Source: Flavobacterium sp. 102
Lineage (GTDB): Bacteria > Bacteroidota > Bacteroidia > Flavobacteriales > Flavobacteriaceae
DNA length: 64,000 nucleotides
NCBI RefSeq assembly: GCF_003634615.1
Contig: NZ_RBKX01000001.1
Coordinates: 2,728,001-2,792,000 of the forward strand
Direction: 5' to 3'
Below the pieces are notes generated by a model. The model searched no databases and was not told the origin of the DNA. It saw only the letters and a list, made by a program, of their open reading frames with translations. A program made the position numbers and the translations under genes. Below, in pieces: positions 8,147 to 19,700 of this stretch; within the stretch, counting starts at the first letter, position 1; each line of letters opens with the position of its first letter.

Positions 8147-11038
8147 ATGCAAAAAGTATTTTTCCTTCTCTTGTTTGTCGCAAATTTCTCGTTTGGTCAA
8201 TTCAAAAACGAAATTGACTCTTTAGAATTTGAACTAAAAAAGGTAAAAACTATTGAAGAGAAAATTAAACTTCATGATTTACTCTTTAACCGAAACTTTT
8301 TGGATAACATCAAAATAGCCAATTTTCATAAACAGCAACTTTTTGAAATAGGAAAAAAACACAACAACTCACTTGCATTCTATAAGGCATATTATTTATC
8401 CGGAGTAACTTCGAGTATTTATTCAAAAAAAAATGGAGCAATACCAAACTTAACAAAAGCCAATCAATATGCTAAAAAATTAGATGATGTTTCTCTAATC
8501 TGTGAATCATCAATAAAATTAGCTAACGTATATATTGCTCTAAATGATTTTGATAATGCTCAATTTCATCTAAAAGAAGCCATAAAAATCACTACAAAAA
8601 GAAATGCTTTGTTAGAATTATCTAGAGCTTACATGGTTTTAGGAGAATTTTATCAGAGTAGAAAAGCCTATGTTTTAGCATTGAATAGTTATTTAAAAAC
8701 AGATTCTATACAAGTAAATCACAAATTAGACAAAAACACATTGGGTGAAAATTTAATGCATTTAGGTCAACTTCATCAAGAATTAAAATTATTCAACCAA
8801 GCTGAGAAAAACTTTAAAGCGGCTAAAGTTCTGTTCGATGAGACTCAAAATAAAATAGGTCAAATGCATGCAGTTTTTAAACTAGGTGATGTTTATTTTT
8901 TAGAAAAAAATTACAAAAATGCACTTTCTAATTACAAAAAGGTTTATAATTTTTATGAAAACAATAGCTTTATTGGAAATTTTTCGGAAGCAAATTTGTC
9001 AATTGGTCGGGTTTATATGGAAGAAAAAAAATATAAAAAATCACTTGAATACTTTAACAAATCTTTAGAAATACAACAAGAAGGAAATTATTATCACGGA
9101 CAAGCAAGAAGTAATATTCATATTGGAGATGTTTATTTTATAGTAGAGGAATTTGATAAATCAAAGAACCATTATTTACGAGCACTTGAATTGGTAAATA
9201 AAAACAACTTAAATAGCCTTAAAAGCAACTTATACTTAAAGCTAGCAAAAACCTATGGCAAAACAAAAAACTATGACGAAGCAAATAAATTTTATGTTTT
9301 AAACGAAGAAATAAAAGATAGCATTTCTCATTTGAATGAAAATCAAGAAATTTTTGAATTAGAAACCAAGTATCAAACCGAAAATAAGCAAAAACAAATC
9401 AAACTCCTTTCTACTCAAAATGAATTAGCCCAAAAAGAAAAATACATTTACATTGGTTTACTCGGCTTATTAGCCTTAATTGGAGGAAGTTTGTTCTACA
9501 GTTACCGAAATAAAATCAAAACGGCACAAAAACTCAAAGAGTTAAACGAATTGAAATCACGTTTTTTTGCCAATATTTCACACGAGTTTCGAACGCCTTT
9601 AACACTGATTAAAAGTCCGGTGCAAAGTTTGCAAAGCGAAATTTCAGATGAAAATCAGAAAAGCAAATTGCATTTAATCGACACCAATTCAACCCGAATG
9701 CTAGAATTAGTTGATCAACTACTTGAACTTTCAAAAATTGATGGTGGCAATTTAAAACTCATCTTAAAAGAAGGCAATATCAGTTCGTTTCTGCATTCAA
9801 TCATGGAACCGTTCAATTTTCAGGCAAAAGAAAACCATATCAATTTCTCCTCTTCGATTGAAAAAACAACTGAAAACAGCTTATTCGATAAAGATGTAAT
9901 CGAAAAAATTGTAACCAATTTGGTAACGAATGCTTTTAAATATAAAGCTCCAAATGAAGCGATAGCCTTTGGTTCATCGGTTACAAATTCCACTTTAAAA
10001 TTGGTAGTTTCTAATTCCGGAAGCGATATTAAAAAGGAAGATTTACCCAAACTTTTTGAACGATTTTATCAAAAAAATGAAGACAATCAAGGCGTCGGAA
10101 TTGGTCTAGCACTAGTCAAAGAATTAGTTGATTTGTGTAAAGGAACTATTGAAGCAACTGTCAGCAATGGTGAATTGTCTTTTGCAGTCAATATACCTTT
10201 ATTGCAAACAAACGATAACGCCATCGTTATTCCTTCGAAAGTTCAGACTGCAAATGTCATCAATTCGAGCATTGCTGAAACAGAACTGCCTATTTTATTA
10301 ATCGTTGATGACAATGCTGAAATTAGAAATGTATTGAAAGATATTTTCAAAATTAACTACCAAATTATTGAAGCGCAAGATGGTGAAGCAGCCTTAAAAT
10401 TAGCCAAAAAAGAAATTCCGGATTGTATTATTTCCGATGTAATGATGCCAAAAATAGACGGATTTGAATTTACAAAACAAATCAAAAATAATGAGTTGAC
10501 ATCTTTTATTCCGGTTATTCTATTAACTGCCAAAACCTCAGACGAAGCACATCTTGAAGGTTTAAAAAGTACAGCCGATGCCTTCTTAACCAAACCTTTC
10601 AACAACGAAATAGTAAAAGCAACAGTGCTACAACTCATTGAAGAACGCAAAAAACTCCATACACGCTACAGCCAAGAATTGGTTTTACGTCCGGTGGATA
10701 TTGTTATCAATTCAGTAGAAGAAAAATTCATCGAAAAGCTTCAAGTTATTCTAGAAAAACAACTGTCCAACTCCGACTTTACTGCCGAAGATTTCGCAGC
10801 CGAAGTTGGGATGAGCAGAATGCAATTGCATCGAAAACTAAAGTCGCTATTAGGAGTTTCTTCAACCGAATTTTTAAGAAACGAACGATTAAAAGTCAGC
10901 ACCGAGTTACTCAAAAAAGGCAACGGAAACATTTCAGAAATTGCTTACTCAGTTGGGTTCAACGACGTATCATATTTTTCAAAATGTTTCAAAGAAATGT
11001 ACCATTGCACGCCAACAGAATACATCGAAAAAAGCTAA
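8147..11038 (+). CDS. Hybrid two-component system: TPR sensor, histidine kinase, receiver and AraC HTH in one protein
   Basis: 963-residue membrane regulator that senses, phosphorylates itself and binds DNA as one chain. A signal peptide (MQKVFFLLLFVANFSFGQ) is followed by TPR repeats to about residue 400 (e.g. YHGQARSNIHIGDVYF). One membrane helix is near 430-450 (IYIGLLGLLALIGGSLF). The HisKA domain has H479 in ANISHEFRTPL, then comes an HATPase (GVGIGLALVKELV). A receiver carries the phospho-acceptor D764 (IISDVMMPKIDG), and a C-terminal AraC double HTH ends in VGFNDVSYFSKCFKEMY. The sensor is intracellular-type TPR, unlike the propeller sensors of classic polysaccharide HTCS. It may control the downstream 11171-13599 genes, but a terminator separates them. 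Confidence 0.9.
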   Translation: MQKVFFLLLFVANFSFGQFKNEIDSLEFELKKVKTIEEKIKLHDLLFNRNFLDNIKIANFHKQQLFEIGKKHNNSLAFYKAYYLSGVTSSIYSKKNGAIPNLTKANQYAKKLDDVSLICESSIKLANVYIALNDFDNAQFHLKEAIKITTKRNALLELSRAYMVLGEFYQSRKAYVLALNSYLKTDSIQVNHKLDKNTLGENLMHLGQLHQELKLFNQAEKNFKAAKVLFDETQNKIGQMHAVFKLGDVYFLEKNYKNALSNYKKVYNFYENNSFIGNFSEANLSIGRVYMEEKKYKKSLEYFNKSLEIQQEGNYYHGQARSNIHIGDVYFIVEEFDKSKNHYLRALELVNKNNLNSLKSNLYLKLAKTYGKTKNYDEANKFYVLNEEIKDSISHLNENQEIFELETKYQTENKQKQIKLLSTQNELAQKEKYIYIGLLGLLALIGGSLFYSYRNKIKTAQKLKELNELKSRFFANISHEFRTPLTLIKSPVQSLQSEISDENQKSKLHLIDTNSTRMLELVDQLLELSKIDGGNLKLILKEGNISSFLHSIMEPFNFQAKENHINFSSSIEKTTENSLFDKDVIEKIVTNLVTNAFKYKAPNEAIAFGSSVTNSTLKLVVSNSGSDIKKEDLPKLFERFYQKNEDNQGVGIGLALVKELVDLCKGTIEATVSNGELSFAVNIPLLQTNDNAIVIPSKVQTANVINSSIAETELPILLIVDDNAEIRNVLKDIFKINYQIIEAQDGEAALKLAKKEIPDCIISDVMMPKIDGFEFTKQIKNNELTSFIPVILLTAKTSDEAHLEGLKSTADAFLTKPFNNEIVKATVLQLIEERKKLHTRYSQELVLRPVDIVINSVEEKFIEKLQVILEKQLSNSDFTAEDFAAEVGMSRMQLHRKLKSLLGVSSTEFLRNERLKVSTELLKKGNGNISEIAYSVGFNDVSYFSKCFKEMYHCTPTEYIEKS

Positions 11039-11095
11039 ATCTTCTCACTTAACCCTCTATTTTATTGACCTGTAAAACCATGTTACATAAATCAT

Positions 11096-11127
11096 AATCC
11101 CTGTTACAATAGTCACAGGGATTTTTT
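11096..11127 (+). terminator. Terminator after the hybrid regulator gene
   Basis: AATCCCTGT and ACAGGGATT form a 9-bp stem with a 10-nt loop followed by a run of T. Confidence 0.85.
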
Positions 11128-11170
11128 TGTGCTTGTCCTAGTTTTACATTAACAAAAAAAAGAGGACTAT

Positions 11171-11329
11171 ATGTCAAAGAAAGAAAACATAAAATACGAA
11201 GCAAATATCAATCAGTTACTTGACAAGAAAATATACATCAATGTAAACCATCTTGAAAAAGGCGACTATGAATTGAGAGTCATCAACAAAAATAAACTAA
11301 TCGTTAAAACTACTTTTAAAAAGAAATAG
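11171..11329 (+). CDS. Small 52-residue protein of unknown function before the fibre-like gene
   Basis: ATG at 11171 to TAG at 11327-11329, encoding a lysine-rich peptide that starts MSKKENIKYEANINQLLDKK and ends VIKTTFKKK-like (IVKTTFKKK). The segment GDYELRVINKNKLIVKTTF reads like a short beta-rich unit similar to the end of T9SS C-terminal domains, but there is no signal peptide. It ends 2 nt before the next ATG, so the two genes are very likely co-transcribed and translationally coupled. A purine stretch AGAGGA precedes the start. I do not recognise the family. Confidence 0.6.
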   Translation: MSKKENIKYEANINQLLDKKIYINVNHLEKGDYELRVINKNKLIVKTTFKKK

Positions 11330-11331
11330 CC

Positions 11332-13599
11332 ATGAAAAAAAATCTAGCACTACTATTGTTACTTCCTTTCGCATCCATAGCCCAAGTAGGAATAAATACA
11401 ACTGCACCAAAAGCAGCTTTAGATGTAGAATCTACCAATAACGGAATGTTAATTCCTCGTGTTCAACTTACTTCTATTTTAGATGCTACAACCGTTGTAA
11501 ATCCCAATCTTGGTCCTTTAGAAACTTCTACCTTGGTATACAACATTGCCGCGTCAGGAACCGCTCCGAACAATGTTGTGGCTGGTTTTTACTATTGGAA
11601 TGGTTCACAATGGGTAACACTTAATGCTAGAGCTGGCTGGACATTAAACGGAAATACAGCTACAACTTCGCCTGCAACTCCTGCAATTTATGGAACATCA
11701 ACTATTGGAGCAACCGAAAACTTTTTAGGAACAACTGACAATAATGATGTAGTAATTGGAACCGATAATATTGAACGATTTCGTGTAAAACATACCACTG
11801 GAAATGTTGGCATAGGAACCGAAACACCAATTAGTAAACTCAATGTTCAAACCATCGACGAAAACAGAGGAATAACTAATAATTTGATTAAAAACTCTGG
11901 TTTTGGAATTAGTTCCAACCTTGATAATAACATGACTATAAATAATAACAACCTAGCTTATGGTATTCGAAACTCATTTTTAGGAACTGGAAACGGACTT
12001 AAAATTGGTGTTAGAAATATTGCTGCTTTTGGAATTTTAGGTTCTAAAATTGGTTTTGAAAACAACTTTCAAGCATCTGGCAATAGTTTTTTATATGGTT
12101 TAAGCAACACTCTGGCGCATACAGGAAGCGATTTAACTTTAGGCGTCTACAATCAAATTACAAATCCGCTAGGTTCAACAGGAACAACACACGGTATTGA
12201 AAATAGAATAACCAACAACAGTACTCTTGAAGCAACAGGGGTTTATACTGAAATAAACTCACCCGATGGTGGTTCAGGAGGAACTTTTGGAATGCAAAAT
12301 TTCATTGGAGGAAGAAAAACAGGAAATAAAATTGGTGTTCGAAATGAAATTACAACTGACGTACCTGGAATTTTAATTGGTGTTAATTCTAGAATTATTT
12401 CAAGTCCAGGCGTAGTTTCAGATTTGTGGGGATCTTTAAATGATTTATTTGTTTTTGCAGATTCAGGCGGTTCAGGCACTATTAATAATTTATATGGAAA
12501 CACGAGTAGATCTTTATACGGTGTTGTTAATTACATCGATAATGGCATAGATGTTACAGATCCTAACAATATAATGGTTGGTACAAGTAACTATTTACGT
12601 GGATTAAGCAATGCCAACAAATACGGTACATTAACAACAATAGAAGCTGCAGCTGACGGAACACACTATGGTATCCACTCAACCGTATTAAAACCTGGAG
12701 CAAATAATTTTGCTGGTTACTTTCTTGGCAATGTGGGAATTGGTACAGCAACAACCAACACCTACACTTTCCCACCATCACGTGGAACCAACGGTCAAAT
12801 CATGCAAACCGATGGCGCAGGAAATCTATCTTGGCAAAACCCAGCAACAATAATAGGCAACTCAGCGTGGTCACTAACAGGAAACAGCATCACCGCCGGA
12901 ACTCATTTTATTGGTTCGACCAATAATGTTGATGTCAGTTTTAGAAGAAGCGGTACAAATATCGGTTATCTAGGTGAATACAATCTTGCCTTCGGAATTG
13001 GGGCTTTACAACCTTCAGTTGGAGTTTATAACGTTGCTATTGGTGTCAATGCACTAGCTGCTTTAACTGCTGCCGATCAAAACGTAGCAGTCGGTTGGAA
13101 TGCTTTATCCAACGTCACCACAGGCGGAAACAATATCGGTATCGGAACTGGTGCAACAGTACCAGTAGCAGCTAACAACAACCAAATCCGAATGGGAAAT
13201 GTAAATATTGGGTATGCCGGAGTTCAAGTAGCATGGTCAGTAACATCCGATAGCCGATGGAAAGACAATATCAAAACCTCAAATTTAGGATTAGACTTCA
13301 TCAACAAGTTAAACCCTGTTTACTACACTCGAAAAAACGACGAAACCAAAAAAACTGAATACGGCTTCATCGCCCAAGAACTAGACAAAACCTTAACCGA
13401 AGTTGGCGCTACTAACAACGGTATCATCACCAAAGACGATGACGGAATGTTATCTATCCGATACAACGATTTACTCGCTCCAATGGTCAAAGCCATCCAA
13501 GAATTAAAAACTGAAAACGATACTTTAAAACAACAAAAAGAAGCCCTTGAAAACCGATTAAAAGCCATTGAAGAAAAATTAAACATCACTAAGTCTTGA
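11332..13599 (+). CDS. Secreted fibre-like protein with C-terminal S74 intramolecular chaperone domain
   Basis: 755 residues with a signal peptide (MKKNLALLLLLPFASIA). The N-terminal block (QVGINTTAPKAALDVESTNN) is common in Bacteroidota surface proteins. A long stalk of loose repeats rich in G, N and T follows (NKIGVRNEI, GNVGIGT). The C-terminal 110 residues are a peptidase S74 / tail-fibre chaperone: SDSRWKDNIKTSNLGLDFI, then YGFIAQELDKTL, and a coiled coil at the very end. In this family the chaperone drives trimer assembly and may cut itself off at the Ser-Asp bond (here in TSDSRW). It is probably a trimeric surface adhesin or filament; a phage origin of the domain is possible, but no other phage genes are nearby. 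Confidence 0.8.
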   Translation: MKKNLALLLLLPFASIAQVGINTTAPKAALDVESTNNGMLIPRVQLTSILDATTVVNPNLGPLETSTLVYNIAASGTAPNNVVAGFYYWNGSQWVTLNARAGWTLNGNTATTSPATPAIYGTSTIGATENFLGTTDNNDVVIGTDNIERFRVKHTTGNVGIGTETPISKLNVQTIDENRGITNNLIKNSGFGISSNLDNNMTINNNNLAYGIRNSFLGTGNGLKIGVRNIAAFGILGSKIGFENNFQASGNSFLYGLSNTLAHTGSDLTLGVYNQITNPLGSTGTTHGIENRITNNSTLEATGVYTEINSPDGGSGGTFGMQNFIGGRKTGNKIGVRNEITTDVPGILIGVNSRIISSPGVVSDLWGSLNDLFVFADSGGSGTINNLYGNTSRSLYGVVNYIDNGIDVTDPNNIMVGTSNYLRGLSNANKYGTLTTIEAAADGTHYGIHSTVLKPGANNFAGYFLGNVGIGTATTNTYTFPPSRGTNGQIMQTDGAGNLSWQNPATIIGNSAWSLTGNSITAGTHFIGSTNNVDVSFRRSGTNIGYLGEYNLAFGIGALQPSVGVYNVAIGVNALAALTAADQNVAVGWNALSNVTTGGNNIGIGTGATVPVAANNNQIRMGNVNIGYAGVQVAWSVTSDSRWKDNIKTSNLGLDFINKLNPVYYTRKNDETKKTEYGFIAQELDKTLTEVGATNNGIITKDDDGMLSIRYNDLLAPMVKAIQELKTENDTLKQQKEALENRLKAIEEKLNITKS

Positions 13600-13600
13600 T

Positions 13601-13704
13601 TTAGGAGCAGATCAATTGTGCTTTCTTTCTCTTCTGCTCCCGCTATCCGCGCTACACGGTAGCCAGCTCCTATCGGGGCTAAAAACACAAATACTTTTCT
13701 ATCA
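13601..13704 (+). repeat. Dispersed structured repeat, copy B
   Basis: TTAGGAGCAGA at 13601, CCCGCTATCCGCGCTAC in the middle, CTCCTATCGGGGCTAAAAA at 13668-13686 and CTATCATAAAA at the end. It has the same block order as copy A but a much shorter internal stem. It lies directly behind the fibre-like gene. Confidence 0.75.
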
Positions 13705-13705
13705 T

Positions 13706-13743
13706 AAAAAAACACCCGCTCTATTCTAGAACGGGTGTTTTTA
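13706..13743. terminator. Bidirectional terminator between convergent genes
   Basis: AAAACACCCG and CGGGTGTTTT form a stem around CTCTATTCTAGAA, with A-run and T-run on the two sides, serving both the fibre-like gene and the giant T9SS gene. Confidence 0.85.
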
Positions 13744-13763
13744 ATTTCCAATATTTTATTCGC

Positions 13764-16700
13764 CTATCGTTTCAACGAGAAGTGCGCTTTAAATTGCTTC
13801 ATGCCGCCTTGCTCCGGATAATCTACCGTAAACCAGTAATCTGTTGAAGGTAACGGTTGTCCGTTGTAGGTTCCGTCCCATCCATCTCCTGCCGAACTGA
13901 TTTGTTTCAGTAATTTTCCGTAGCGGTCAAAGATGAAGATTTTGGTTTGAGCTGCATAATTAAATAATCCTACTACATTCCAAGTATCATGAATACCATC
14001 TCCGTTTGGCGTAAAGTAATGTGGATAATCAATCACCTGAACATCATTGATCATTAATTCCTCACAACTAAAAGCGATTCCGCCTTCAGTATCCCAAACA
14101 TGGATCACATGATTTCCTAACGACACACCTTCAAAGATATTACTCGTCTGTCTTGGGCCGTCATCCAAACTGTATTCATAAGTGCCCCAGCCTTCCACTG
14201 TCACGGTGATGATTTGACTATTGGTAAACGCATTGGTTACGGTATATCCTGCCGTACCTGTCGAAATACTAGCCGGTCCTGATTGTATCACATCAAAACC
14301 TAATGAAGTAGTCTCACAAGCCAGCAGACTGTTGCTAATTACTCTAACGGTGTAGCTTCTCGTGGCTCCTGTTGGCGAAGCCGTGTCAACGGTATAAGTT
14401 GAACCTGTTGCTCCCGGTATTAACGTCGTGCCCTCATACCACTCAAAGGTATAATCCGCCGGATTTGGAATATTGCTGTTTAGTGTCAGTGGTCTTACTA
14501 CCAATCCACTGGTAAAGTCAACACAAATCGTCGTCACTCCATTTGGTGTAGTGATAATTGGATTCGGGTAACGCTCTATCTCGATATCGATTGTAGTAAG
14601 CGCATAACAGAATGGGGTAATGCTATTGCTGCTGTTCTCTACCTTAACCCAAATTTGGTCAGTATCGGGTTGGGTAATGTAAGCTTGTGCTTCTGCCAAG
14701 GTGATGGCATTGATGCCTTGTTCTGCATCGGCTTGGGTGTGATAGTAACTAATCAAGAACACCAATGGGTCTTGTCCGTTTAATATCGCAGTCTCGTACT
14801 GGGTTAAATCCAATTGGAACACACCATCATAAGGGTCGGTGTAAGTATCACAACTCGAGAAGCTCTGTGGTCCTGTAGCCTGAGCATATTCCTCTACTGC
14901 CAAAGTAAGTACTCCGGTGGCATTAACACAACCTGTAGCATTGTTCACTACTCTGATGTAGATGTTTTGGCTGTCCGGTGTCGTGTTGGTGTAATTGTTT
15001 GGTAGCGGAGTTTCTCCGGTATTAGTCAGCGGATTTGCCCCTGCTTGGGTTAAGTAATATGTAATGGTAAAATCAGCCGGGTTTTGAGTGGCTCCCAAAA
15101 TAGCGGTTGCTAAGATTGGATTGGTCAAATCAAATGCTGCCAGTCCATCAGTATCATTATCACATACCCTGTAAGGTGCCAGTGGCTGCACTACTGTTGG
15201 TAAAGGATTAACCGTTAAAGGTTGCTCCACCAGTACAAAACAATGATTGCCAAAAGAATCTATTCTGTTGTTCTCTACTCTTATCCATACACTTTGCTCA
15301 TTTGGATCAACATCTCCTACTAAAGCTGCTGTTACTGTGGACAGTGGAATTTCATTCTGTGGCACTAAAGCATCGGCTTGGCTGTGGTAATAATGTAGCG
15401 TTAAATTAGGGTCGCCATTTAAGATATAAGCCGCATTAACCGTTAAGTCAAATACCTCCATCATATCGCCGGGATTGTTGTCATCACACTTCGCTCCTAA
15501 GCTCGGTGGATTCGTGTTTGGCGTTGGGATAGGTAAGACTCTGATGTCTAAAGTCGTTACACTGGAACAACCCGCGGCACTAGTTACCACAACTCCTAAT
15601 GTTTGAACTGCCGGTGAGGTATTGGTATAAGCCGTTGGTGTAGCAATAGCATTGGCTGGATTGCCTGCCTGCGCCAAAGCATAACTTGGATAATAGGTTA
15701 CGGTATAACCTGATAAACTTTGGGTAATCATCACATCTCTTATCGTCAAGTCAAAGCTGTGGAATTGGTCATTCGGATTCGCATCATCATCACACAAACT
15801 CAGTGGTGTTGGGGTGATGAGTAATAATGGAATATTAACAATAATATCAAATTCGCCAATATTAAAACATCCTGTAGTGTTGTCCTCTACTCTCACCCAA
15901 ATCGTTTGATTGGTCGTAGCCAAATAACTAGTCGCAGGGATGATTGGAATATCATTTTGTGCGCGTAGCAATGTGGTATGATAAGTGATTGTATAATTAC
16001 TGGCTGCTAGTGGTTGTTGGGCTAAAACATCAGGGGTTCTTACCGTTAAATCAACTATTGTACTAGCACTTTGATTGTTGTTGTCTGTATCACAAACCAC
16101 AATATCATCCAAATTAATTGGGGCTATAGGACTTGGGTTTACATTCAATACAATTGGGATAACACTCCAACAACCTGTAAGTGGATCCTCAGCTCTCACA
16201 TACAAGATTTGGGTAAACGGATTGATATTATCATACAACTGAGTAATGTCAATTGCCGTCACAAGATTGCCTAGCTCAGCATCGCTTAGGGTTTCATAGA
16301 AAGTCAATATGTAATTGGCGCCTTGTAAAATATCTGCGGTCAAAGTCGCTAAATCAAAACTCGAAAAGCCATCCTGATTCTCATCACAAATCGTGTAAGG
16401 TGCTGTTGGTGGAATCGGTGTTGGTAATGGTACTACTCTAATATCTATCGTAGAGATACTATAACAACCGGTAAGAGTATTGGTAATCACCACGCCTAAA
16501 GTCTGAACATAGATAATTTGGTTAGGATACTGCAAATCAGGGTGTGTCTCATTAATCGAAGTACCCGGCACTTGCGCCTGAGCAGCAGCCAAACTTGGAT
16601 AGAAAGTAACACTCATGCCTTGTTGTCCCAATAATATCGGATCAACTTGGGAAAGTAAATCAAAGGTCTCAAAACCTATCGCGCCGTTGTAATCACACAA

Positions 16701-19700
16701 AGTATACTGCGGATAATTCGGCTGGGTAGCATTGGGTAATGGATTAACAATCAAATCTAACTCAACAATATCATAACAACCTGTCGCTATAAACTCTACT
16801 CGTACAAATAAAGTTTGGCTCCATTGGGTTTGGTTGATGTAATTCGTCACACCAGTGATAGTAGCTGTCTCGTTCTGTGCATCTACAAAAGTTGGATGGA
16901 AAGTTACATTCACTAATGATGGGTCAATAGTCCCTAATATCTGCGGCTCAGTCGTTGTCAAGTCAAAAGCCTCATAACCTATTTGTCCCGTGTAATCACA
17001 CAATTCATAATCATCAGGCTCTGTAGCCTCTGGCGTTGGATCAACAATTAACTGTAATTGAACATAATTAGCACATCCTGTCAAAGTATAAAATACTCTG
17101 ACATAAATCGTTTGCGTCCATGGATTGATATTCTCGTATGGGCTGATAATTGAAGGTGCAGCACCGATTAAAGCATCAGTCTCAGTTTCATAATAGCTAA
17201 CAGAAACACCTGCAACAGCAGTGCCTCCCATTATCTCTATCCTTGTACTTTCCAAATCAAAGAATCCAAATCCATCGTTGTTAGGATCGCAATAGTGAAG
17301 TGCTTGTGGTGTGATGGCAATTGGTCCTTGGGTAACTCTAAGCAATTGCGTGGTCGTAGCATAACAACCCGTAGCATTATCTTCTACTCTGATGTAAACA
17401 ATTTCGTTATCCGTGCCAATGTAAGCTAACGGATCTTGTATGGCATTAGCAGTTACTTCATTTTGAGCATCAAGTAAAGTATTGTAGTAGGTAATAGTTA
17501 AACCTGAAACATTATTGTTGGTAACAAACGCTTCATTAATCGTTAAATCAAACTCTGCTTGATTCGTCAAACCATCACTACATTCAAATAGAGTTGGTGG
17601 TGTTACCGCAGGCGGAATAGGATTAACTATCAAATTGAATGAGCCAACAGAAAAACAACCAGTGGTATTATTACGGATGTTGAACCATATTTGTTGAGGA
17701 TTGCTAGTATTAGGATAAGAATTCGCTAACGAACCGGTTTGCGTTTGAGCATCACTTTGGGTCAAGTAATAACTGATTGTTACATTAGTTTGACCATTGG
17801 CAATCTCAGTATCCATACTATTTAAAGTAAATACCTCAATCTCATCACCCGTTGAATTGTAATCACACAATTCATAATCCTCAATAACAGGATTAGGCAT
17901 TGGAATCGGATTGACAATTAAATTAAATGTAGTAGTGCTATAACAAGCAGGAGAACCAACAAAATAAGCTCTAACATAGATTGTTTGAATTCCTAAACCT
18001 GTTGTTAGGTTGCAATAATTTACATTCAGAGGAATTGCTGACCCACTAGTGTCAGTTTCATAAAAATCTACAACTATATTGGGATTACCTCCGTTAACTT
18101 CATTGATTTTTGTCCCTAAATCAAACAAACAGGATATCGTATCATTATTGTCATCACAAACTACATAATCAGTCGGTTGACTGATAACCGGTGGTGTCGC
18201 AACAGTAACCACGGCAGATCCGCTTTGTAGTTGAGAACAACTCGTAGAACTGTCATCTACCACACTAATTAAATCATAAGTAAATGATCCTGCAACATCT
18301 GTTGGAACATCAATAATAAAACTATTTCCACCGGTAGTAGAATTAGATATTGGAGCTCCGTTATTAAGAGTATAAGTAAATGTATAAGGCTGTGTACCAT
18401 TTGCACCTGTAATAATCACTTGTGGATAAGGAGCATTTAAACAACTAGCTACACTTCCGGTAATTACAGCTGTTGGCAATGGATTAACAGTAATAGTAGC
18501 TGTTCCGTCTTGATTTTGTGAACAAGTCGGCGTCCCTGATCCTGATACATTAATAAGAGAATAAACAAAAGTACCGGCTGTTGCAGTAGGAGCATTAAAC
18601 GAAAAACTATTCCCTGCTAAAGTAGTAACTGTAGGCTGAACAACATTATTTATGGAATAAGTAAAAGTATAAGGTGCTGTACCACTAGCTCCGGTCAAAG
18701 TTATTTGAGGACTTACTGCATTTTGACAAACTGCAGTAGTTCCTGAAATGCTAGCTGTTGGCAAAGGTAAAACAGTTACAACTGCTGTACCTGTAATATT
18801 TCTGGAACAGTTAGTTACCGGATTCAAAACACTTACCAAAGTATAAGTAGAATTGGCCGTAAGATTAGGTGTTGTTATAGTATTTGTTCCGGTTCCATCT
18901 AAAGTAATTATTTCATTTGGATTACCATTAACATTATAAGTAACTTGAGCGTTAGGAGTTCCGTTAAAAGTAATAACCGTATTATTTCCTGAACAAATAG
19001 AAGTCGTTCCTGATATAGTAACTGTAGGTAAAGGATTTACTATCAATTGGAAAAAAGTAGTTCCGAAAGTGGTTGGATTTGCATTTTCTTCCAGTCTCAC
19101 ATAAATGGTTTGACCGTTAGTTCCAACAACACTTGTAATCGCTCCAACATCATTATCTGCATTAGCCTGAGTCAGGTGATAAGTCACCGTGTGGTTTGCA
19201 GCTGAATACTGAGTTCCCAAAACTATAGGAGTTTGAGGAATAAAATTGAAATTAGCTGTTCCACTTCCCAAACTGCTCTCACATAACGTTAAATTCGGAG
19301 GTACATTAGGTTCAAGTGAACACGTAATATTACAAATGGTAAATGAAAAAACAGATACACATCCACTAGACGTTGGACCGTTATCGGTTAAAGAAAGATA
19401 TATCGTACTACAAGCGCCTGCACCACCAGCAGGACCCGGATAAGCTGAAGGGTTACCTATCGGACTAATAATATCTTGTGCATTGGCTGCAGAGGTATGG
19501 AATGACGCTTCAAAATCACTCGAATTGAGACCCGTACCATTAAATATATTAGCAATCGCTTCATTTAAATTGTATACAGGATTAGGCGTACATTCTTCAA
19601 GATTGACAGGAAGATTAATTGGAGGCGGTGCATAAAAAGAAACGGTAGCACTAGCCGTAGCATTAGCAACACAACCTGGTTTATTTACAACAACTGTGTA

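Noticed and set aside
11332..13599. Prophage assignment because of the tail-fibre chaperone domain and the holin-like gene at 54251
   Set aside because: No capsid, terminase, integrase or lysis genes are near either gene; the fibre-like protein has a bacterial signal peptide and the holin-like gene is in a YtxH stress operon.
13323..13751. 142-residue minus-strand frame over the end of the fibre-like gene
   Set aside because: It is antisense to the conserved S74 chaperone domain and crosses the bidirectional terminator; no known motif.
14800..18200. Regular repetition suggesting a CRISPR array or tandem DNA repeat
   Set aside because: The periodicity is about 300 bp and is protein-level (12 CDxNxDG...FDLT units of the giant T9SS protein); DNA repeats are not identical and there are no spacers. 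No CRISPR array was seen anywhere in the window.
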